The notes under the pieces: model-generated
Seen by the model: only the letters and a program-made list of their open reading frames with translations
Told to the model about the DNA's origin: nothing
Databases searched by the model: none
Part shown: positions 59,388-64,000 of the stretch, piece by piece
Layout: the number at the start of each line of letters is the position of its first letter
Position numbering within the stretch: the first letter of the stretch is position 1
Made by a program: the position numbers and the translations under genes
Origin: Clytia hemisphaerica
Lineage: Eukaryota > Cnidaria > Hydrozoa > Leptothecata > Clytiidae
Assembly: GCA_902728285.1 (NCBI GenBank)
Contig: CACVBU010001014.1
Location: forward strand, 153,699-217,698
Direction: 5' to 3'
Length of the DNA: 64,000 nt

Positions 59388-60219
59388 GTAAGTCGCTTCA
59401 GACCTAATTTGGACGGCAGGCTTACTGCCTTACTTTCATATACCTTATCGGCCAAAACTAAGTTGGCCCTAAGTGACTAAATTTTGGCTTGGTGACTAAA
59501 ATGAGGGCCGACTAAAAATTTGGTCCGACTAAAATTTGGGCCGACTAAAACTTTAGAAATGGCCAAAACTTAATTATTAGTCCACCCTTATTGACTAATT
59601 TTTGACGAGGTGACTAAAATCAGGGCCGACTAATAATTAAGGCCGACTAAAATTAAGGTCGAATAAGGTAACTGAAAGCTAGAAGTCTTTAAAATCACCA
59701 CTTTGACTTTGGAGAGTCGACATTCTACTAGTCTGAATCGCATACCTCTATAGATATACTTCCTATATAGGAGGATGAGCAGAAGCCTAACTTTCTACCA
59801 ACTTTTGCTAAAAATGAGGGAAGACAAGGCAGAAAGTCGACTGCCGAAGCTAGAGCTCAGCACTTTTGTACCTGGTCCCTTTTTAGTTTACTGCTAGTGT
59901 TTATGATAGCGGTAGGTTCATCAGTTAGATCCGAATGGAAAAGTTAAAGGTCTGAGTACGAGAATGTTTCTTTAGATATCGAGATATCTTATTGGAATGA
60001 ACAATACACGTACCGAAAAGCTTATAGAGAAATTGCGTTCTTTTTATTCTGTTGTCGTATATCCGGTTTTATATTGTCCGAGCATGTCCTTTCGAATGAC
60101 TATACTCTTTTTGATAATTGTCTCGTCTAACCATTATCAGGTCTTTTTAATTTTGATTCTCCCCACTTTATAATAATGACTTAAAGTCATCTTAATTTTC
60201 ACCTTTTTCTATTTTTCAG
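59388..60219 (+). other. 3' UTR intron of gene B
   Basis: A donor GTAAGT at 59388 lies only 7 bases after the stop codon, and a clean acceptor (tttttctatttttcag) ends at 60219. It corresponds in position to the last intron of gene A, where the stop lies beyond the intron. It contains the gactaaaa-rich repeat at 59445-59665. No coding capacity. Confidence 0.65.
59445..59665. repeat. GACTAAAA / GGCCGACTAAAA periodic repeat
   Basis: The words gtgactaaaa, gggccgactaaaa and ggtgactaaaat recur about ten times at irregular spacing. Low-complexity interspersed repeat inside the gene B 3' UTR intron. Confidence 0.65.
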
Positions 60220-60480
60220 GAAGCGCAAGCATCAAGTACAAAGCTAAGAACGCCGCCTATTTGAACACACAATTGCAATATCTACACATTTTAAAGTAAC
60301 ATGAAGAAGAGCAAATTCGTATTTCTAATCATTCACAGTTTATTTTAAAATTTATTGTAAACCTTACTATTTTTCTACTTTTCAAAGTAATAGTATTTTT
60401 AAAGTGGATTCTTTTGGGAACGGTTAGTAACGAGTTTTTCGAATAAATTTAATGATGAAGAATAAATAAGAAAATCTCTA
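60220..60480 (+). other. 3' UTR exon and polyadenylation signals of gene B
   Basis: Follows the acceptor at 60219. AATAAA hexamers occur at 60442-60447 and 60461-60466, fitting a transcript end near 60480. There is no open frame of note. Confidence 0.55.
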
Positions 60481-61150
60481 CGCTTTGTATTGAACATTTA
60501 AGAAAATCTTGGAATTCATTTTTACAACTCTCTACCCTTTTCCTTTATCAGCCCCGGTTTGACGATTTTTTCCATCCGGCGATTTGGATGTTTTAATTCC
60601 GACTTCGGATTATTTTCGGGAAATTATTTATCGGGATCACTTAGTGCGCGAAAATAATTTTTTTCTTTAAGAAAAAACACATAGTCACAGTGTGTACCAG
60701 ACAGTGTTTGGTATTAGCAGCAAGGAAATAAAGGAAATGGGCTCGAACGAGTAAGATAAAGTAATTTAAAAGCGATATTCCTTAATTAATTAGTTTTAGC
60801 TAATCACAAAGTTAATGTGTTCAAGAGTCTTTGAAAGGTGTTGTATTATCTAATATGTTGTGAATATTAATGATTGGAAAGAAATACGTTACCTGAGGCC
60901 CGTTTCAAATCAACACATCAAGTGATGACATATGAAGCCGTAATGGGCTTCCGTAGAAATAAATATCATGTAACAAGCACATAAAAATTTCGAGTAAAAG
61001 CGTGATTCGTCTTTCAATATATTTCGATCATGTGCTGTACGAATAGGGTAGAAAAAATTTTCTTTTTCAATAATATTGCACTGGGTTTTCTGTTTTACAT
61101 AGAAGGAAACGTAACAACAGTACAGTAACACTGTGCAAGGAAACTCTTAT
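60481..61150. other. Non-coding gap between gene B and the retrotransposon
   Basis: A/T-rich unique-looking sequence. I see no exon, and the one minus-strand open frame (60910-61131) has no family signature. The left flank of the retrotransposon insertion should be near 61150. Confidence 0.45.
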
Positions 61151-61613
61151 TGTTACCGCAGGCAGAGACAGGACGTGAAGATTTACTGAATGTTCGTGAT
61201 ATTCGCTAAAATATAAGGGAAAATTCTACTAAGTCACAAAGGTAATTTTACTAAGTTCCACAAAGTTAAAAAGGGCAAAATATATGTACAAGTCAATGAG
61301 TAAATATACTTACTAAACACGTATAATCCCATGAGCTCTGGTGCGGTATAAAAATGTCTTCTATATTTCGGTTATCTGGTTCTCAATCTCAAATCAGTTT
61401 TCATTCACTCTGATTTGTCTATGTAAAATTTGTACCTCACTCTTCTCTCATCAAAGTTCAACTAACAGAAAAGGCAACAAAAACAACCACAGAAAATGCA
61501 AAAGCGAGAGAAGAGAAAGTCCCAAGGGACGGACGCAACAAAACAAAGACAAGCAAATGGGAATGCGTGTATATATAATTACCCTATAATTATAATAAAT
61601 AATGGCATTTACA
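61151..61613 (-). repeat. Putative 3' LTR of the BEL/Pao element
   Basis: Inferred from position downstream of the polyprotein stop: TGTTACCG at the left boundary and CATTTACA at the right give TG...CA ends with a TGT/ACA inverted match, about 463 bases. On the minus strand a purine-rich GTGAGGGGCTA just precedes the LTR, as a polypurine tract should. The other LTR is outside the window, so the boundaries are unverified. Confidence 0.4.
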
Positions 61614-61698
61614 TAGCCCCTCACAAAAATTTTAATTTTTGTAACCTTCAAAACATAAATAAATTCCTAAATAAATTTTTAATAATTTTTGATTTTCA

Positions 61699-63993
61699 TT
61701 AAATACTATATTTTTGTAGTAAAACTATTTTGTTCAAAGGTCTAAGTAATTTTGACTTGTTTGCCAGTTCAATTTCAACAGTTCTCGTGAGCCCAGTCCC
61801 AGGGATGAGCTTTGTTACTTTCGCTAAACACCATTCATTTCTAGGTTTCTCATCCTTTAGCAAAACAACATCATTAATACTAATGGCATCTTTCAGTTCC
61901 TTATGCCATTTACTTCGTTCTTGTAAAGAATTTAAGTATTCCTTACGCCAGCGCTCCCAAAACTCATTAACGAGATGCTGGACACGACGCCAATATTTAC
62001 GACAATATAAATCGACATCACTAAATGAACCAGGAAGGGGGTATACAACTTTCGATTTGTGAGTTAGTAGAGTCATTGGCGATATTGGAGTGAGGCTGGT
62101 TGAATCGTTTAAGCATTCGACGCTTAATGGTCTTGAGTTGATTACGTTTTCGACCTCGGTGATGAGTGTGTGGAACGATTCTTCATGAAGAATTTCGCCA
62201 TGTTTGATCAACATTCCGGACAAGATATTTCGGGCTGTCCGGATTTGTCGTTCCCAAACTCCTCCATAGTTGCTGGAACTAGGTGGATTTCTCTTCCAGA
62301 CGACCCAGTCACCGTTGTGTTTTGATAGAAAATCGGCAATTTTTGAGTGATCCATATTCATAAATTCTCTGTAAAGCTGTTTATCAGCGCCGACAAAATT
62401 AGTCCCATTGTCGGATCTTATCATTCTAATATTTCCCCGTCGAGCAACTAATCGTCGGAGAGATAAGATAAATGAATCGGTTTCCATGCTGTGGATTCCT
62501 TCGATATGAACAGCTCGAGATGCAAGACAGGTGAATAGAACGCAGTAACGTTTGACTAGTGATCTTCTCACCTTTATGTAGAATGGACCAAAGACGTCGA
62601 GGCCAGTGTAGGTAAACGGTGGAGCGGCTTCGATTCTGTCGATTGGAAGATCGCTCATTCTTTGCTGAATTGTAGCCCCTCGTAGGTGCCTGCACACGAC
62701 GCATTGATGGATGACGTGTCGAACCATTGAATTGATATTGATGATCCACAGGCCATTGGTGCGAATCTCATTGATCGTCATACCTCGTCCTGAGTGAAAT
62801 GTGTTGTTGTGATGGAAACGTACCAAAGGCTTTGTGATGACACTGTCCTTTGGAAGGATTATGGGATGTTTGATTTCGAAGTCCATGTTGGAACGTTGAA
62901 GTCGGCCACCAACTCGAAGAAGACCGTCTTTGTGGATGAATGGGTTGAGCTTGACGAGATTATCGTTCAGTTTGATCTTTTCGTCGTTCTTGAGGCGTTG
63001 TACTGTGTTGGCGAAGTATGATCGTTGAACTTCCTGGAAGATCGTCACTTGGGCAAACTTTAACTCTTCGACTGTTAGGGGTTGCATCGTTGGCTGTTGA
63101 CCTCTCAGAACCATGGAGTGCGTCTTTGATTTCTTGCAGAAGTTGTTGATGTAGCGTAAGACGAATGCTGTAACACGAATGATTTTAATCCAAGACGACA
63201 TTCTACCTATGACTGATAAGAGAACGTTAGTTTCTACAGCTGCTGTAGCTGCACAAGTCAGAGTATCACTACTCTTGACGATCTCAGGATCGTCGTCATT
63301 GACAACGAACTTTGTTGTCGTGACATCATCACTAAGTGGCTGCCAAAGGAATTGAGGTCCTTTAAGCCACATATTGATGCGTTCTGTGTCGTCTTGTCGT
63401 AGTACTCTTGATCCAACGTCAGCTGGATTGTCTTCTGAGTTTACATATCTCCAACTGGTTGACGTCGTTCGGTCTTTGATGAACGTCACTCTGTTTGAAA
63501 CGAACATCTTGAACTTCTTGGTGTCATTGTTCAGGTAGCCCAGCACTACCTTGCTATCTGTCCAATATACTTCACGTTGAATGGGAATCTCGAGCTCTGT
63601 GGACAGTTTGCTACCCAGTTTTGCGGAAAGAGCAGCGGCCATAAGCTCGAGACGTGGCATTGTGATCGTTTTCTTGATCGGATTCACTCTTGACCGTCCA
63701 TGAACGAAGGAGCAGTGGATATTGCCATCTGGATCTAACAGGCGAATGAAGGTGCAATATCCATGTCCAGTTTCAGAAGCATCTGAAAAGTGGTGCAAGC
63801 TAGCTTCTTCTACAAGGAAGCCTACTGGGTGAAAGCATCTTGGAATGTTGATGGTTTGGAGCGACAGAATCGTTTCTGTTGCTTTACTTACTCTTTGTTG
63901 CAGTTCGTTTGCGAAGTCTTCATCCCAACCGAAGTTTTCGGAACAAAGACTTTGGAGTAGCCTTTTGCTTTCGAGGAGGAATGGAGCAGCCAT
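61699..63993 (-). CDS. BEL/Pao retrotransposon polyprotein, 3' part (RNase H, integrase)
   Basis: A 764-codon uninterrupted frame that continues off the right edge; protease and reverse transcriptase must lie upstream, outside. It opens with APFLLESKRLLQ, the conserved region after the RT of Pao elements. An RNase H-like fold follows, with acidic residues in HHFSDASETGHGY (about 69), MPRLELMAA (about 115) and YWTDSKVVLGYL (about 143). Then come an H2C2 zinc-binding segment (about 391-434, ending CVVCRHLRG) and the integrase core with GLDVFGPF (about 466), RSDNGTNFVG (about 527) and GGVWERQIR (about 578), so the D, D, E triad is intact. The C-terminal domain (about 680-760) fits the DUF5641-type tail of this clade (VVLLKDEKPRNEW). 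It is free of stops, so the copy may be recent. The first Met is internal, not the true start. Confidence 0.93.
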   Translation of the reverse strand: MAAPFLLESKRLLQSLCSENFGWDEDFANELQQRVSKATETILSLQTINIPRCFHPVGFLVEEASLHHFSDASETGHGYCTFIRLLDPDGNIHCSFVHGRSRVNPIKKTITMPRLELMAAALSAKLGSKLSTELEIPIQREVYWTDSKVVLGYLNNDTKKFKMFVSNRVTFIKDRTTSTSWRYVNSEDNPADVGSRVLRQDDTERINMWLKGPQFLWQPLSDDVTTTKFVVNDDDPEIVKSSDTLTCAATAAVETNVLLSVIGRMSSWIKIIRVTAFVLRYINNFCKKSKTHSMVLRGQQPTMQPLTVEELKFAQVTIFQEVQRSYFANTVQRLKNDEKIKLNDNLVKLNPFIHKDGLLRVGGRLQRSNMDFEIKHPIILPKDSVITKPLVRFHHNNTFHSGRGMTINEIRTNGLWIININSMVRHVIHQCVVCRHLRGATIQQRMSDLPIDRIEAAPPFTYTGLDVFGPFYIKVRRSLVKRYCVLFTCLASRAVHIEGIHSMETDSFILSLRRLVARRGNIRMIRSDNGTNFVGADKQLYREFMNMDHSKIADFLSKHNGDWVVWKRNPPSSSNYGGVWERQIRTARNILSGMLIKHGEILHEESFHTLITEVENVINSRPLSVECLNDSTSLTPISPMTLLTHKSKVVYPLPGSFSDVDLYCRKYWRRVQHLVNEFWERWRKEYLNSLQERSKWHKELKDAISINDVVLLKDEKPRNEWCLAKVTKLIPGTGLTRTVEIELANKSKLLRPLNKIVLLQKYSI

Positions 63994-64000
63994 TCCTAAG

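Noticed and set aside
61730..62062. Plus-strand ORF opposite the retrotransposon
   Set aside because: Antisense shadow of the integrase C-terminal region without family signatures.

Overview
This is eukaryotic, invertebrate-type nuclear DNA: AT-rich, with intron-rich genes joined by GT-AG introns and a dense load of short inverted-repeat (MITE-like) elements. Five protein-coding loci were assembled by eye from exon phases and family conservation. The organism is not identified. Intron density, transposon load and gene content suggest a non-vertebrate metazoan, and a cnidarian is my best but weak guess.

Layout. 0.9-7.3 kb, minus strand: most of TRMT44, a tRNA-Ser Um44 2'-O-methyltransferase; eight exons are visible and the 3' end runs off the left edge. 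8.5-13.5 kb, minus: TUFM, mitochondrial elongation factor Tu, eleven exons. 13.5-18.4 kb: an intergenic region shared by two divergent mitochondrial genes, filled with repeats. 18.4-27.5 kb, plus: CLYBL, mitochondrial citramalyl-CoA lyase, seven exons, whose first intron holds a 2.8 kb nested inverted-repeat element and a separate TA-flanked element. 29.6-43.7 kb and 47.3-59.4 kb, plus: a tandem pair of paralogous genes for large secreted proteins (1036 and 1033 residues). Each has a signal peptide, cysteine/tryptophan-rich lectin-like modules, a Kazal domain, a C-type-lectin-like domain and a C-terminal EGF domain. 61.2-64.0 kb, minus: the 3' part of a BEL/Pao LTR retrotransposon (RNase H and integrase), cut by the right edge.

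The first three genes are housekeeping genes (tRNA modification, mitochondrial translation, C5-dicarboxyl-CoA/itaconate detoxification) with no obvious functional link. The secreted tandem pair is the least familiar part and the best candidate for an undescribed system. The two copies share exon phases almost throughout and differ by two introns, a relocated stop codon and a histidine-rich insertion, and they carry a 52-base identical exon patch that suggests gene conversion. One MITE family (termini CCCAGCTGGCACACAACG) recurs about ten times, only in and around this pair. Other notable signals are a MITE that abuts a TRMT44 splice donor, a tandem duplication of the gene B signal-peptide exon end with its splice donor, and a 15-bp minisatellite grown from a dispersed repeat.
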